From Firmicutes bacterium UBA5010 (GTDB taxonomy: Bacteria > Bacillota > Clostridia > Tissierellales > Sedimentibacteraceae): a stretch of DNA of 23,835 bases. The translations under genes were made by a program, and so were the position numbers. Numbering within the stretch: the stretch's first letter is position 1; every line of letters begins with the position of its first letter. The DNA lies in contig DGYI01000051.1 in assembly GCA_002396645.1 (NCBI GenBank), positions 1,045 through 24,879 on the forward strand, in the 5' to 3' direction. Below are positions 13,424-21,451 of the stretch, piece by piece. Under the pieces are notes generated by a model that was not told where the DNA came from, searched no databases, and worked only from the letters and a program-made list of their open reading frames with translations.

Positions 13424-14281
13424 CTAGCTATACACTCCATATAGTACTCCCTCTCCAACAAAAGTGACAGGTGCTGTTGTACCACTTTGGTGTTTGGGTG
13501 CTTTCGTATCATTTAAAACTCTCCCCTGATAAGCGCTTAATGCTCTTCCGTTAATATAGCTGAACTCTGTTAAATTATCTATAACCATGGTATGTCCATA
13601 CATTGTTGTTGTTCCTAGCCCATAGTCCTGTGTTGCACTCGCATGATTAAATGGGACACCTGCTACCTCTGCCCATGGTTGCCATATATTATATTTAAAT
13701 GTTCTTTTAAACATCCTCCCAAGATAACTTGATGGTTCACCTGTTGCAACACTACAAATCGTTGCAATTTGTATACCTGCATCGCCCTCAGTATTAAAAG
13801 TAACATCAATTACCCATTCTATATTACCATGTATTGGCATACCTTGGCTATTAGTCGTAGTGCCCCATACGTTATATTTACCATTTCGCTGTAAGGTATT
13901 GAGGTGTTGTGATGGTATAAATGTTGCATTTCTATACCCATAATTTAATAAGTCCACTAACATACCATCCCTTGTATGAGAGTGCGTTGATATTTGACCG
14001 GTTAATTTAGCTTCTATTTCTGCTTTAGTAATATCACTATTTTTTATACCTTCGGGTATTTTATTTACGGTTACTATTTCATAACTATTTATTGTAGGTG
14101 TTCCTATAAAATTAGGGCTTTCTTTATCCGCCTTTTGATTCAATTGCTCACTAACATTTTCAGCAAAATCATCAAGCTTATCCCAGTTGTCATTTAATGC
14201 GGTTTGAATGTTGAAGGTGTTTTGAGCGTCTGTTGTTGGCTCGTACTTAAATAGGTTTAAAAAATTTGAAAATATACTCAT
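13424..14281 (-). CDS. Tail fibre protein 1
   Basis: A 285-aa fibre. The N-terminus (SIFSNFLNLFKYEP, then QNTFNIQTALNDNWDKLDDF and a short coiled coil with NVSEQLNQKAD) is the same adaptor found in fibre 2. The middle holds a knob-like domain (GIQIATICSVATGEPSSYLG, FKYNIWQPWAEVA). The C-terminus ends in VTFVGEGVLYGVYS. I favour ATG 14281, with GGAG 9 nt upstream; a TTG nine codons earlier (14308) would overlap the end of the previous gene and has no site. It follows the DUF2313 baseplate gene, the usual place of the first fibre gene (xkdV). Confidence 0.8.
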   Translation of the reverse strand: MSIFSNFLNLFKYEPTTDAQNTFNIQTALNDNWDKLDDFAENVSEQLNQKADKESPNFIGTPTINSYEIVTVNKIPEGIKNSDITKAEIEAKLTGQISTHSHTRDGMLVDLLNYGYRNATFIPSQHLNTLQRNGKYNVWGTTTNSQGMPIHGNIEWVIDVTFNTEGDAGIQIATICSVATGEPSSYLGRMFKRTFKYNIWQPWAEVAGVPFNHASATQDYGLGTTTMYGHTMVIDNLTEFSYINGRALSAYQGRVLNDTKAPKHQSGTTAPVTFVGEGVLYGVYS

Positions 14282-14297
14282 TTTTTCACACTCCTTT

Positions 14298-14822
14298 TTA
14301 GAAAGCAAAATTTTCTATTGTTGTATTTTCTAATTCTGAAAGTGTCATACTTTCAATGTTTGAAATAAGCAGATATGCAAATTCATATAATACAGCCAGA
14401 TGCGCAGGCTTGATTTCATTTATTGCTGACTTTAAATCCAACAGATTCGGTGGCGTACCTGTTCTGTCTATAAATTTTATTGTCAGCAGGTTGTTTAAGC
14501 CTTCAATAACATCTACAGTTCCGTTGTCAAAGCTGTTGGCTACATTTTTTATCAACGAGTTTGTAACAGTTCCCATACCTCTCATTTTGGATTTTAGTCT
14601 GGATCTTCTGTACTCATGAGACTTAGTTATATCTACGTCTATTCCGAATCTTTTTTCCCAATAGCTGAGCCCCCATGTTGCTGTATTTACAAACAATTGA
14701 TTTATCAAATCTTCCTTGCATTGTTCCAATATTTCGTATTGCTTCTCTATTGAATCTTGAATTGATACAACTTCATTGCTTTCATAATAATAGGAGGGTA
14801 ACATTTTTACAAATTCCTTCAT
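14298..14822 (-). CDS. XkdU-like baseplate protein (DUF2313)
   Basis: A 174-aa protein with the features of the XkdU/DUF2313 family: an N-terminal helix that begins LPSYYYESNEV, an aromatic WGLSYWEKRFGI block at 59-70, a basic YRRSRLKSKMRGMGTV segment, and the C-terminal IKPAHLAVLYEFAY. These proteins link the baseplate wedge to the fibres, like gp48/gp53-type components in larger myoviruses. It starts 9 bp after the baseplate J-like gene, with GGAGG 5 nt before the ATG. Confidence 0.85.
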   Translation of the reverse strand: MKEFVKMLPSYYYESNEVVSIQDSIEKQYEILEQCKEDLINQLFVNTATWGLSYWEKRFGIDVDITKSHEYRRSRLKSKMRGMGTVTNSLIKNVANSFDNGTVDVIEGLNNLLTIKFIDRTGTPPNLLDLKSAINEIKPAHLAVLYEFAYLLISNIESMTLSELENTTIENFAF

Positions 14823-14831
14823 GTTAACCTC

Positions 14832-15884
14832 CTATGTTAAGCTTATTGTTCCGACAGAAGCTATTTCCGTGTCTTCTATCGGAACATTTACAGTATTATT
14901 GTTTACCTTTAAATCAGAATAATCTATTACTCCTTCTATACCCAGAAGTAAACTTCCTATCTTGGCATAAGATACCTCTAAACCGCTGAATGCCAAGTCC
15001 TTAATATATTTATTTAATTGTTCGCTGAATTTTTGTGTAACAGTCTGTAGATTACTTGATGAAGAAATATTTGTCTTAGCTGATATATTTATACTTTTTA
15101 CACTTGGAGCTTCAACTGTGACTATTGCTCCTACAGGTCTTACTGTCTCTATATAGCTTTCGACAGATGAAATAATTGCCTCATTTGCGGGCATTTTATT
15201 GCTGTCGATAACTAATACCTTTACAGTTCCGGCACCGTTCCATGTTGGAAATACTTTGGAATCTCCTACACCATCGATAGAATTTGCCCAAATTTTATAG
15301 TGAGCTTCATTACCGCTTGTTGCAGGATTTTGAATGAGGTCAAAATATCTTTTCAACAAGCTGTCATCCGTTTCGATATCTGTACCGCCGACAGCATCAA
15401 CTATATTGCTTACACTGATTATACCGTTTATAGATATCGGAAGATTAACTATTAATCCTTGGGATATGTTGTATATACTGCCTATATTCTCTGCTTCCGC
15501 TTCGATATCAACATAATTATTTTCTATTTTGCCTGATTGAACAGTCTTATATATCAATCCCTTGGCGCTTTGTACTAATGTTCCTTCCGGTATTTCGGTA
15601 TCTTGATTGCCTGTAAATCTTATCGTAGTTTTTGCCTTTGTGCCTTTTTTCCTTTCTATACCATAGTCTGCTACTCGCCTATCTACAAATTCTCCGACTA
15701 TTTTATCAACTAATGTCAAATCTATTGTTTTATCAAGCTCTATAAACATATCTTTGAATTTCAGTGCTATTGGACTTACCATATCATTCAGAAAGGAGCC
15801 TTCACTTTTATTTAAGCTAAGATTTATATTATTTAATATTTCTTGCTTTATATTTTCGTAGGACTTATTTTCATACAATTGCAT
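14832..15884 (-). CDS. Baseplate J-like wedge protein (XkdT-like)
   Basis: A 350-aa protein of the baseplate J family. Evidence includes TEIPEGTLVQSAKGLIYKTV (about 96-115), the AENIGSIYNISQGLI strand-turn (131-145), the signature GGTDIETDDSLLKRYFDLIQ at 166-185 and WANSIDGVGDSKVFP at 199-213. It forms the wedges of the contractile baseplate and triggers the sheath. GGAGGTG is 4 nt before the ATG. Its start overlaps the end of the DUF2634 gene by 14 bp, typical of tightly coupled tail genes. Confidence 0.92.
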   Translation of the reverse strand: MQLYENKSYENIKQEILNNINLSLNKSEGSFLNDMVSPIALKFKDMFIELDKTIDLTLVDKIVGEFVDRRVADYGIERKKGTKAKTTIRFTGNQDTEIPEGTLVQSAKGLIYKTVQSGKIENNYVDIEAEAENIGSIYNISQGLIVNLPISINGIISVSNIVDAVGGTDIETDDSLLKRYFDLIQNPATSGNEAHYKIWANSIDGVGDSKVFPTWNGAGTVKVLVIDSNKMPANEAIISSVESYIETVRPVGAIVTVEAPSVKSINISAKTNISSSSNLQTVTQKFSEQLNKYIKDLAFSGLEVSYAKIGSLLLGIEGVIDYSDLKVNNNTVNVPIEDTEIASVGTISLT

Positions 15885-16302
15885 TCACCTCCATATTTCC
15901 ATATATTGTTTTAACCTCAAAGCTTGCATTTATCTTGTCAGAATCAGGACTTACAGTTATATTTGATATACTGTTTATATAGGGATTTGACAATATTGCT
16001 TCATTTATATATCTTATCATTTGGCTCTTTATCATTTCGGGATAATTATTTGTGCCTATCAGTCTTTCCAGCTCATTGCCATAATTCCAAGAATAAATGG
16101 TATATTTATATCTTTCTGTTTTTAATGCCTTGTATATCCATACCTTCAATGCATCATTTTTCTGGACTTTTTTAAACTCTCCATCTACTATTAGCGGAGT
16201 GTTGTTCTCAAAGTCCCAGGCTATTTCTTCAAATAATTTAAGCTCATTTGTTGCTTGAGGTCTATCTATGTTACTGTTTAAAAAAGGGAAAATACTGCTC
16301 AT
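15871..16302 (-). CDS. XkdS-like baseplate protein (DUF2634)
   Basis: A 143-aa protein. The N-terminus MSSIFPFLNSNIDRP, the central WIYKALKTERYKYTIYSWNYG block and the YINEAILSNPYINSISNITV segment fit DUF2634/XkdS, the gp25-like lysozyme-fold component that couples baseplate and sheath. GGTGGTG precedes ATG 16302, and the ATGA overlap with the previous stop couples translation. Confidence 0.85.
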   Translation of the reverse strand: MSSIFPFLNSNIDRPQATNELKLFEEIAWDFENNTPLIVDGEFKKVQKNDALKVWIYKALKTERYKYTIYSWNYGNELERLIGTNNYPEMIKSQMIRYINEAILSNPYINSISNITVSPDSDKINASFEVKTIYGNMEVNAIV

Positions 16303-16562
16303 ATATTCACCACCTTATTGGCTACAACAAAGCTTTGTTTATCGTTAGATGCTAACACAAGCACACTGTCGCCAATATACAAGCTTTGCTGCAGTCCGTA
16401 TGAAATTAAAAAATCATTTTTATCTATCTGCAATCCGTTTACTTTAATTAACAAAGGTTCTCTTGAAATTACTTTACCAATAAAAAAAGAAGTTGGATTA
16501 TTGTAACTTCCTTGTTCTCTCATTATTTGAATTATTTTTAAATATGGATTATTATTAGACAT
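16299..16562 (-). CDS. XkdR-like baseplate protein (DUF2577)
   Basis: An 87-aa beta-rich protein: YNNPTSFFIGKVISREPLLI, KVNGLQIDKNDFLISYGL, and LYIGDSVLVLASNDKQSFVV. Size, order and the final 'VLvl.s.d.QsfvVl.kvv' pattern fit DUF2577 (XkdR), a small OB-fold spike or hub accessory protein between the hub and DUF2634 genes. GGAG lies 8 nt upstream of ATG 16562. Confidence 0.82.
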   Translation of the reverse strand: MSNNNPYLKIIQIMREQGSYNNPTSFFIGKVISREPLLIKVNGLQIDKNDFLISYGLQQSLYIGDSVLVLASNDKQSFVVANKVVNI

Positions 16563-16581
16563 ATAATCAACTCCTTAAGTT

Positions 16582-17685
16582 TTAAAATTTACTTATTACC
16601 TCATTACCATGAATGATATATATGTTACCGGGCATATTCATTGCACTATCTGTTGTATTGTCTATCCAACTATATTCTAATTTAGATTCTTCTTCGGAAT
16701 TGACAATTTGACCTATATCTTTTTCATCCATAATATTTTGAAAATTAAGAACAAGCTTATTTGTATAAATACCATTCTTCCAAGCATGAACATCACTGTC
16801 AATGTAAAAGAGTCCATACAATTTTGTAACCGGTTCCTTAACTATAACCGTATTGCCTGTTATACACTCTGTGTTGCCAAAGCTTGTTACTGACATTGTC
16901 CTTTCAATCCCTTTAAGCATAGACCTTGCCTTTTCATCATATTTACCGGAATCATCAAGTTTTAAATATCCCTGCATTAAGCCGTATAGTTTTATATCAT
17001 TATCATTTTTTATTTCAATAGGAAGCGGATCGTCATTTTTGTCAAATATGGCAACGGAATTAACCATATTGTCTATAGATTCTGATATATTAGATGTCAA
17101 TAGATTATATCCGCTTTGCAAAAGCTGTGAAGTATTGCTGTCTCCCTTTTCTATAACACTTAGCTTTTCACCCGCAAATCTAATCATGTATTTTTTCCCG
17201 TTAATTAAACTTGCTTGATAAAACATACCTATAATAATACTGTACAAATCTACTCCAAAATAATTTCTTGATATACTTATTCCTGTACTTGCTATATTTC
17301 CTGTATCAATATTAAATTTACCGCAGATTTTTCTGGTTGCAGCTTCTGGAGTTATATATCTGAATTTATATGAATGCTGATTCTTTTTAAGGTAGATACC
17401 GTAGTCATAGCAGGTCACGTCAATTGTATTGCTGTTTGTTCCTTTATCAATCTTAAATACACGTCCGTAGAACAGCTGCTTATTATTTTGAAATACTTGA
17501 ACTAAATCCCCCATTTCTACTGTTGCTGTCAAAATATTAGGGTCAATATCGGAATATACATACGAAAATTTAAGTGTTCTTGAAGCCCCCAGCAAATCAC
17601 CGCTTATTTGTACATCCGGTATTATATTTGTTATATCAGCTGTTTTATTATTTTTATTATTTTTATCAGTTAATAATATTTGCAT
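16582..17685 (-). CDS. XkdQ-like baseplate hub protein
   Basis: A 367-aa protein of the gpD/gp27-like hub family. The N-terminus MQILLTDKNNKN, the strand LTATVEMGDLVQVFQNNKQL with FYGRVFKID, and YITPEAATRKICGKFNI are typical. The later part has TECITGNTVIVKEP and LYGLFYIDSDVHAW. It makes the central ring on which the spike sits. I chose ATG 17685, which follows a GGGGGG stretch 5 nt upstream and starts 16 bp after the LysM gene. An earlier in-frame ATG at 17796 would overlap the LysM gene and adds a non-conserved basic leader. The poly-G site is unusual in this AT-rich window. Confidence 0.87.
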   Translation of the reverse strand: MQILLTDKNNKNNKTADITNIIPDVQISGDLLGASRTLKFSYVYSDIDPNILTATVEMGDLVQVFQNNKQLFYGRVFKIDKGTNSNTIDVTCYDYGIYLKKNQHSYKFRYITPEAATRKICGKFNIDTGNIASTGISISRNYFGVDLYSIIIGMFYQASLINGKKYMIRFAGEKLSVIEKGDSNTSQLLQSGYNLLTSNISESIDNMVNSVAIFDKNDDPLPIEIKNDNDIKLYGLMQGYLKLDDSGKYDEKARSMLKGIERTMSVTSFGNTECITGNTVIVKEPVTKLYGLFYIDSDVHAWKNGIYTNKLVLNFQNIMDEKDIGQIVNSEEESKLEYSWIDNTTDSAMNMPGNIYIIHGNEVISKF

Positions 17686-17701
17686 AATAACCCCCCTGTC
17701 T

Positions 17702-18328
17702 TTACGGAATAATAAATTTTTGTCCGGGAAATATAAGATTCGGATTTTTAATATTATTTTCCTTTGCAATTTTAGGATAGTGTGCACCGTTGCCATAATA
17801 TTTTTTGGCTATTGCCCAAAGTGTATCGCCCTTTTGGACAATATACTCAACACTATCAGTCTTTGGCGGATTTGTATTTGAACGTTCTGAAGATATATCC
17901 TCTGTTACTGGCTTAGTTCTCCTGTATTCTCTTAATATTATTTCATAATAGATGTCTCTTGTTCCATCTTTTTCGCTGTATTTATATGATTCTAATATAA
18001 CTTCCATATCAATATTTGTATCTGTTATAGTAAGCCATAGCACTCGCTTATCCGTTCTAAAGCTTTCTAATTGTCTGATATAGTCATATGTATCGTTAAT
18101 AGTGACTGTATTCTCACTCGACTGAAGCTTAAAAGGATAATCCTTACTTGGAAAAAATGATGATATAGTTATAGTAGCTAAGTTTTGTGCTCCAATAATG
18201 TTTAAATCCCCAAGTTCAGTTATATTAACTGTCTCAATCCTATTTCCTCTTTCAATCTCAAAGCTTGACGGAGTTATAGGAAGCATGAATTTTATTTTTT
18301 TATTTTCATCACTTAACCAAAATTCCAT
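17702..18328 (-). CDS. LysM-domain tail protein (XkdP-like)
   Basis: A 208-aa protein. The N-terminal 135 residues (FMLPITPSSFEIERGNRIET, VNITELGDLNIIGAQNLATI) form the XkdP/gp53-like part that binds the tail tube end. The C-terminal LysM domain (about 160-208) includes YIVQKGDTLWAIAKKYYGNG and NNIKNPNLIFPGQKFIIP and can bind peptidoglycan. The linker is rich in Ser, Asn and Pro. Its ATG overlaps the TAA of the tape measure gene; the ribosome binding site GGAGGTG is inside that gene. Confidence 0.9.
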   Translation of the reverse strand: MEFWLSDENKKIKFMLPITPSSFEIERGNRIETVNITELGDLNIIGAQNLATITISSFFPSKDYPFKLQSSENTVTINDTYDYIRQLESFRTDKRVLWLTITDTNIDMEVILESYKYSEKDGTRDIYYEIILREYRRTKPVTEDISSERSNTNPPKTDSVEYIVQKGDTLWAIAKKYYGNGAHYPKIAKENNIKNPNLIFPGQKFIIP

Positions 18329-20337
18329 TACATTACACCTCCATATACTAATCCTGCTTTCTCTATTTCGCTGACCAATATATCAGCCAATTTGTACATA
18401 TCAGTCTCGTCTTTAACTACAATTGTATCAGCAATTTTACTTATTATGACACCTTTGCCGACACCGTTTCTGTAATTATCAGCCTCTGTTCTTCTAAGAA
18501 CTGCCTCACCTTCGTGTAAAAGTGCAGGGTAGTAGTCGTATGGTACGCGGTTAAGACCGATGGCATTTAGATTATAATTTACATATTCATCTGAGCCTCT
18601 TCTTTTATTGTCAATTGTATTAATATATTTTACATTATGTAAAAGACTTTTATCATTTGTAAAACCATCCTTTATGTCAAAATAAGTTTTTTTAGTAAAA
18701 TTAATAACATCAAATAAATCTATATAATGGTCATCATTCTTAACATCAAATCCAGCCATTTTTTGAAGCATTTTCATTATTGTATCTGCATCCGGTGAAA
18801 TGCTTAGCCATAAATCTTGGACAGCATTTTTAAAATCACTATTTTTAGAAATTCTTCCTATAAATTGTATGAAAAATTCTTCAATTTTTTTAAATAAGCT
18901 ATCACCATTTTTCTCATACCATTGATCTATATTAGCTTTTATTTCATCATAAATCATTAAAATTTTTGCTGGTATATCTGCATTTTTAAATTCTTCATTA
19001 CTAAATAATTTATTAAATATACTTTTAAAACTATTAATTGCATTACCAGCAAACTTACCTATTTCTGCTCCAAAGTTATATATCTGTTCACTTAAATCTT
19101 TAAATCCTTTTGTACCTAATCCAAAAAATTCTGAAAATCCCTTTAACGCAGGTTTTATGCCTTCTATAAAGCCTTTACCCAAAGGTCCTAGTATAACTTG
19201 GTTTACACTGTCTTTAATTGTTGATATTAAGCCGCTGAAGCTTTGCTTTTGTTTATACATCATTCCTGCATATCTTGATTCTAATCCAGATATCAAATGT
19301 TTTATTGCATCATCTGCCGGTATAACACCTTTGGAAATTAAATCCTTTAGTTCGTCTTTGGTTGCTTTAGTCGTTTTACCTGTTATTTCTATAGCATCAA
19401 TCAAAATGCCATATGCATCAACACCAATCTCTTCAAATACATCCATATTGTCGAACGTAACTGTACCATTAGTTTTCATGTCTCTTAAAGCTTCCATCAT
19501 TTTAAGTGCATCCTCTTTTCCACCGCCTCTAGCAGCAGATGCATTGCCTATAGCATCAAAAATTCTAAGAATTCCATGTTGTCCAAAACCAACTGCAAGC
19601 ATTTGTTTAGCAACATCATCCAAATCATAATAATCATAAAAGCTTTTATTAGTGGTCTCCAGAAGCTTATCTACAAAAGCATTCCCCCTATCTTTACCTA
19701 AAATATTTTCATAGTTTATTTTCGATTGCTCCATATCTGCGGCATAACTTAAAGAATTCATGGCTATTTTAGGAAGATATGTTTTTAAGATATTGCTTGC
19801 AAACCCAACACGTTGATTACGTCTGTCCGTATTTTCTTTTATTTCTGATAAAGCCCATTCTGCACCAGCACCTATTATTGTTGTTGCAACAGCAACAATT
19901 GGATTGCCTGTAGCAATTCCAGCTGTAAAACCTTGCAAGGCGCCTGATATTATATTACTTTGATCACTTGGTAAAAGAGCGTCCATGAATTTAAAAGAAT
20001 ATGATGCTGCTAATTCTTTAAGCTTTGAAAAATCTCCTTTTCCATTAACTCTTGGACTCATATTATTATCAAATTTTGATAACATTCCATTAACTTTTGA
20101 CATAGTGCCTACAATATCAGTACCAAGAGATTTAACGCTATTAGATACATCAGTTATTTTTTTTTGTATATCATCAGTATTTATATTGATATTAATTTTT
20201 ATATTACTAATTTTATTTATTTCTTTTACTACAGATTGTGATGTTTTTAATAATTTTGACATTTCTGTTTCCATTTTTCCAATCTCTTTTAAAGAATTTC
20301 CTGCAGAAAAATCATAAAAATTATTATCCAGTGCCAT
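18328..20337 (-). CDS. Tail tape measure protein
   Basis: A 669-aa protein, the largest of the module, which sets tail length and helps DNA or spike passage. The first 110 residues are coiled coil (MSKLLKTSQSVVKEINKISN). A hydrophobic stretch at about 138-157 (GIATGNPIVAVATTIIGAGA) is followed by a helical core with YAADMEQSKINYENILGK and AIGNASAARGGGKEDALKMM, as in TP901/XkdO-type tape measures. The C-terminus has YYPALLHEGEAVLRRTEA, a usual ending. I chose ATG 20337: GGTGAT and GAGGAC upstream pair with 16S rRNA; a GTG three codons earlier would sit in that site. The start overlaps the end of the frameshifted chaperone product (20324-20877). It is a rather short tape measure, so a short contractile tail is expected. 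Confidence 0.9.
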   Translation of the reverse strand: MALDNNFYDFSAGNSLKEIGKMETEMSKLLKTSQSVVKEINKISNIKINININTDDIQKKITDVSNSVKSLGTDIVGTMSKVNGMLSKFDNNMSPRVNGKGDFSKLKELAASYSFKFMDALLPSDQSNIISGALQGFTAGIATGNPIVAVATTIIGAGAEWALSEIKENTDRRNQRVGFASNILKTYLPKIAMNSLSYAADMEQSKINYENILGKDRGNAFVDKLLETTNKSFYDYYDLDDVAKQMLAVGFGQHGILRIFDAIGNASAARGGGKEDALKMMEALRDMKTNGTVTFDNMDVFEEIGVDAYGILIDAIEITGKTTKATKDELKDLISKGVIPADDAIKHLISGLESRYAGMMYKQKQSFSGLISTIKDSVNQVILGPLGKGFIEGIKPALKGFSEFFGLGTKGFKDLSEQIYNFGAEIGKFAGNAINSFKSIFNKLFSNEEFKNADIPAKILMIYDEIKANIDQWYEKNGDSLFKKIEEFFIQFIGRISKNSDFKNAVQDLWLSISPDADTIMKMLQKMAGFDVKNDDHYIDLFDVINFTKKTYFDIKDGFTNDKSLLHNVKYINTIDNKRRGSDEYVNYNLNAIGLNRVPYDYYPALLHEGEAVLRRTEADNYRNGVGKGVIISKIADTIVVKDETDMYKLADILVSEIEKAGLVYGGVM

Positions 20338-20877
20338 ATTTATCACCGTCCTCTTTTGATTTGCTTATTGATTCATTTTCTATTTCTATCATAGCATTAC
20401 AAAGAATCCGCTCTCCTTCACTTGCATTGTATATGACAGACGGCATAATTCCATGCCTTACAAACATATAGTACATAAGCCTGGCTGTGCCGTCTGTCTC
20501 AATTAGTTTTTTATAGTGACTGTTTTGGCGCTTTCATCGTTAAAGCCTGATATATCGCATATTTCATCATACAGCATTGAGATTTCACCCATAAGAAGCA
20601 TCTTATCTATTAAGTCTTCTGCATCTGCCGCATTATATTTTGCTTGCAGACTTTTATTGTTCAAATTCGGGTCAAGCACTCCCATGCTGCAAACTTTTAG
20701 TTTCACGTTAGCGTTATCATCTTCACGCAGGATTTTTACATATTCATCATAGGAGATTGCTCTAATCTTAAAAACAATATCGCTTCCTGCAAAATCAGAT
20801 AATCTGTTTATTTTTACATCCTTCTTTATGTTGCTTATAGCTGCATCATTGTTTAATAAAAAGTCAATAGCATTCAT
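20324..20877 (-). CDS. Tail assembly chaperone fusion made by -1 ribosomal frameshift (G-T type product)
   Basis: Joining 20877-20506 to the -1 frame at the slippery heptamer gives a predicted 184-aa protein: the 124-residue XkdN-like chaperone with its last Asn replaced by Lys, then 60 new residues starting LIETDGTARLMYYMFVRHGI and ending in an acidic and polar tail (IENESISKSKEDGDKYGTG) at a TAA (20324-20326). The extension is open all the way, overlaps the tape measure start by 14 bp, and has no start codon of its own with a ribosome binding site. In phage lambda and many other tailed phages a -1 shift at this same place makes gpGT, which binds the tape measure and recruits tube subunits. 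The mechanism is inferred from the sequence signal, not shown. Confidence 0.8.
20435..20512 (-). promoter_or_regulatory. Programmed -1 frameshift signal: slippery heptamer plus stem
   Basis: On the minus strand the heptamer A AAA AAC (20512-20506) is in the right phase: the 0-frame codons are AAA AAC, directly followed by the TAA stop. After a 7-nt spacer (20505-20499), GACAGACGGCA (20498-20488) pairs perfectly with TGCCGTCTGTC (20445-20435), an 11-bp stem that encloses 42 nt. All three parts of a classical X XXY YYZ signal are present with usual spacing. Confidence 0.85.
20503..20877 (-). CDS. XkdN-like tail assembly chaperone, second copy (unshifted product)
   Basis: A 124-aa protein, the shorter product of the frameshift gene. 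It shares the layout of the copy upstream: an N-terminal helix (MNAIDFLLNNDAAI), INRLSDFAGSDIVFKIRAIS corresponding to IIRLSKMAGEDIVFEIRPLS, a central LKVCSMGVLDPNLNNKSLQA, and a C-terminal LLMGEISMLYDEICDISGF. It should act off the virion, coating the tape measure while the tube is built. GAGGAGGG lies upstream inside the first copy, and its ATG overlaps that gene's TAA (TAATG), so translation is coupled. Confidence 0.88.
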   Translation of the reverse strand: MNAIDFLLNNDAAISNIKKDVKINRLSDFAGSDIVFKIRAISYDEYVKILREDDNANVKLKVCSMGVLDPNLNNKSLQAKYNAADAEDLIDKMLLMGEISMLYDEICDISGFNDESAKTVTIKN

Positions 20878-21263
20878 TAAATTAAGCCCTCCTCTGAAAT
20901 TTTCTCATTATTCTTGTCATTCTCGGCAAATCCCATTACACGATTAAAGGCTGAGTATAAAGCGCTTATTTCAGCCGGTAAAAGTATTTTTTTAATTAAT
21001 TCCTTTGGAGTTAAGCAGTCATATTTTTTTAAAAGTTTTTCGTCACTAAGCTTTGGACTTACCAATGCCATATATATTGCGTGAATAAGCATATCTGTAT
21101 CATCCATCTTAGGAAAGCTGTTTATTTCTTTTATTGATAAGGGGCGTATCTCAAAAACAATATCCTCACCCGCCATTTTTGAAAGTCTGATAATACTTAT
21201 CTTTTCATTTTCTACACTTAGTTTGCTGTTATCTATTGATAATAAAGTATCTAATGTACTCAT
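20877..21263 (-). CDS. XkdN-like tail assembly chaperone, first copy
   Basis: A 128-aa protein paralogous to the following 124-aa chaperone: SIIRLSKMAGEDIVFEIRPL, IHAIYMALVSPKLSDEKLLK and LLPAEISALYSAFNRVMGFA are the matching blocks. It has a charged tail (ENDKNNEKISEEGLI) and no slippery heptamer at its end, so only the second copy can make the longer fusion. A perfect GGAGG is 6 nt upstream of ATG 21263. It is the first gene after an internal promoter and so the first of the downstream tail transcript. Confidence 0.85.
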   Translation of the reverse strand: MSTLDTLLSIDNSKLSVENEKISIIRLSKMAGEDIVFEIRPLSIKEINSFPKMDDTDMLIHAIYMALVSPKLSDEKLLKKYDCLTPKELIKKILLPAEISALYSAFNRVMGFAENDKNNEKISEEGLI

Positions 21264-21327
21264 TTTAACCTCCTGTTATGCCGCTTCACAGCAGCATAAA
21301 TATATCCATCAAATATTTTTGTATGTC

Positions 21328-21356
21328 ATTATAATCTTCTTAAATATCATTGTAAA
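21328..21356 (-). promoter_or_regulatory. Sigma-70-type promoter for the chaperone/tape-measure part of the tail operon
   Basis: On the minus strand TTTACA (21351-21356) and a perfect TATAAT (21328-21333) are separated by exactly 17 nt. Transcription would start near 21321 and reach the first chaperone ATG at 21263 after about 58 nt, past a small GC-containing hairpin (TGCTGC/GCGGCA) just before the ribosome binding site. It directly follows the terminator at 21416-21451. Confidence 0.65.
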
Positions 21357-21415
21357 AAGAGCGAAACGAGTTTCACCCTTCTAATAAGTAAAGAAAACTT
21401 TACTGTTAGATAAAT

Positions 21416-21451
21416 AAAAGCCCTTATAGTCTGCAATTTATAAGGGCTTTT
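21416..21451 (-). terminator. Terminator after the tail tube gene
   Basis: AAAAGCCCTTATA (21416-21428) and TATAAGGGCTTTT (21439-21451) form a perfect 13-bp stem with a 10-nt loop. On the minus strand TTTTATTTAT follows. It lies 10 bp beyond the tube stop, so high-level sheath and tube transcription would end here at least in part. Confidence 0.8.

Noticed and set aside
16853..17218. A 121-codon plus-strand open frame opposite the hub gene
   Set aside because: No ribosome binding site, no recognisable domain; the opposite strand codes for the XkdQ-like hub.
17686..17796. A 37-residue N-terminal extension of the hub protein
   Set aside because: It overlaps the end of the LysM gene, is basic and unlike the family, and the ATG at 17685 has a G-rich site 5 nt upstream at normal gene spacing.
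19157..19630. A 157-codon open frame on the plus strand opposite the tape measure gene
   Set aside because: It has low-complexity, hydrophobic/Ser-Pro-rich composition typical of antisense shadows, no ribosome binding site, and the minus-strand frame is a clear tape measure protein.
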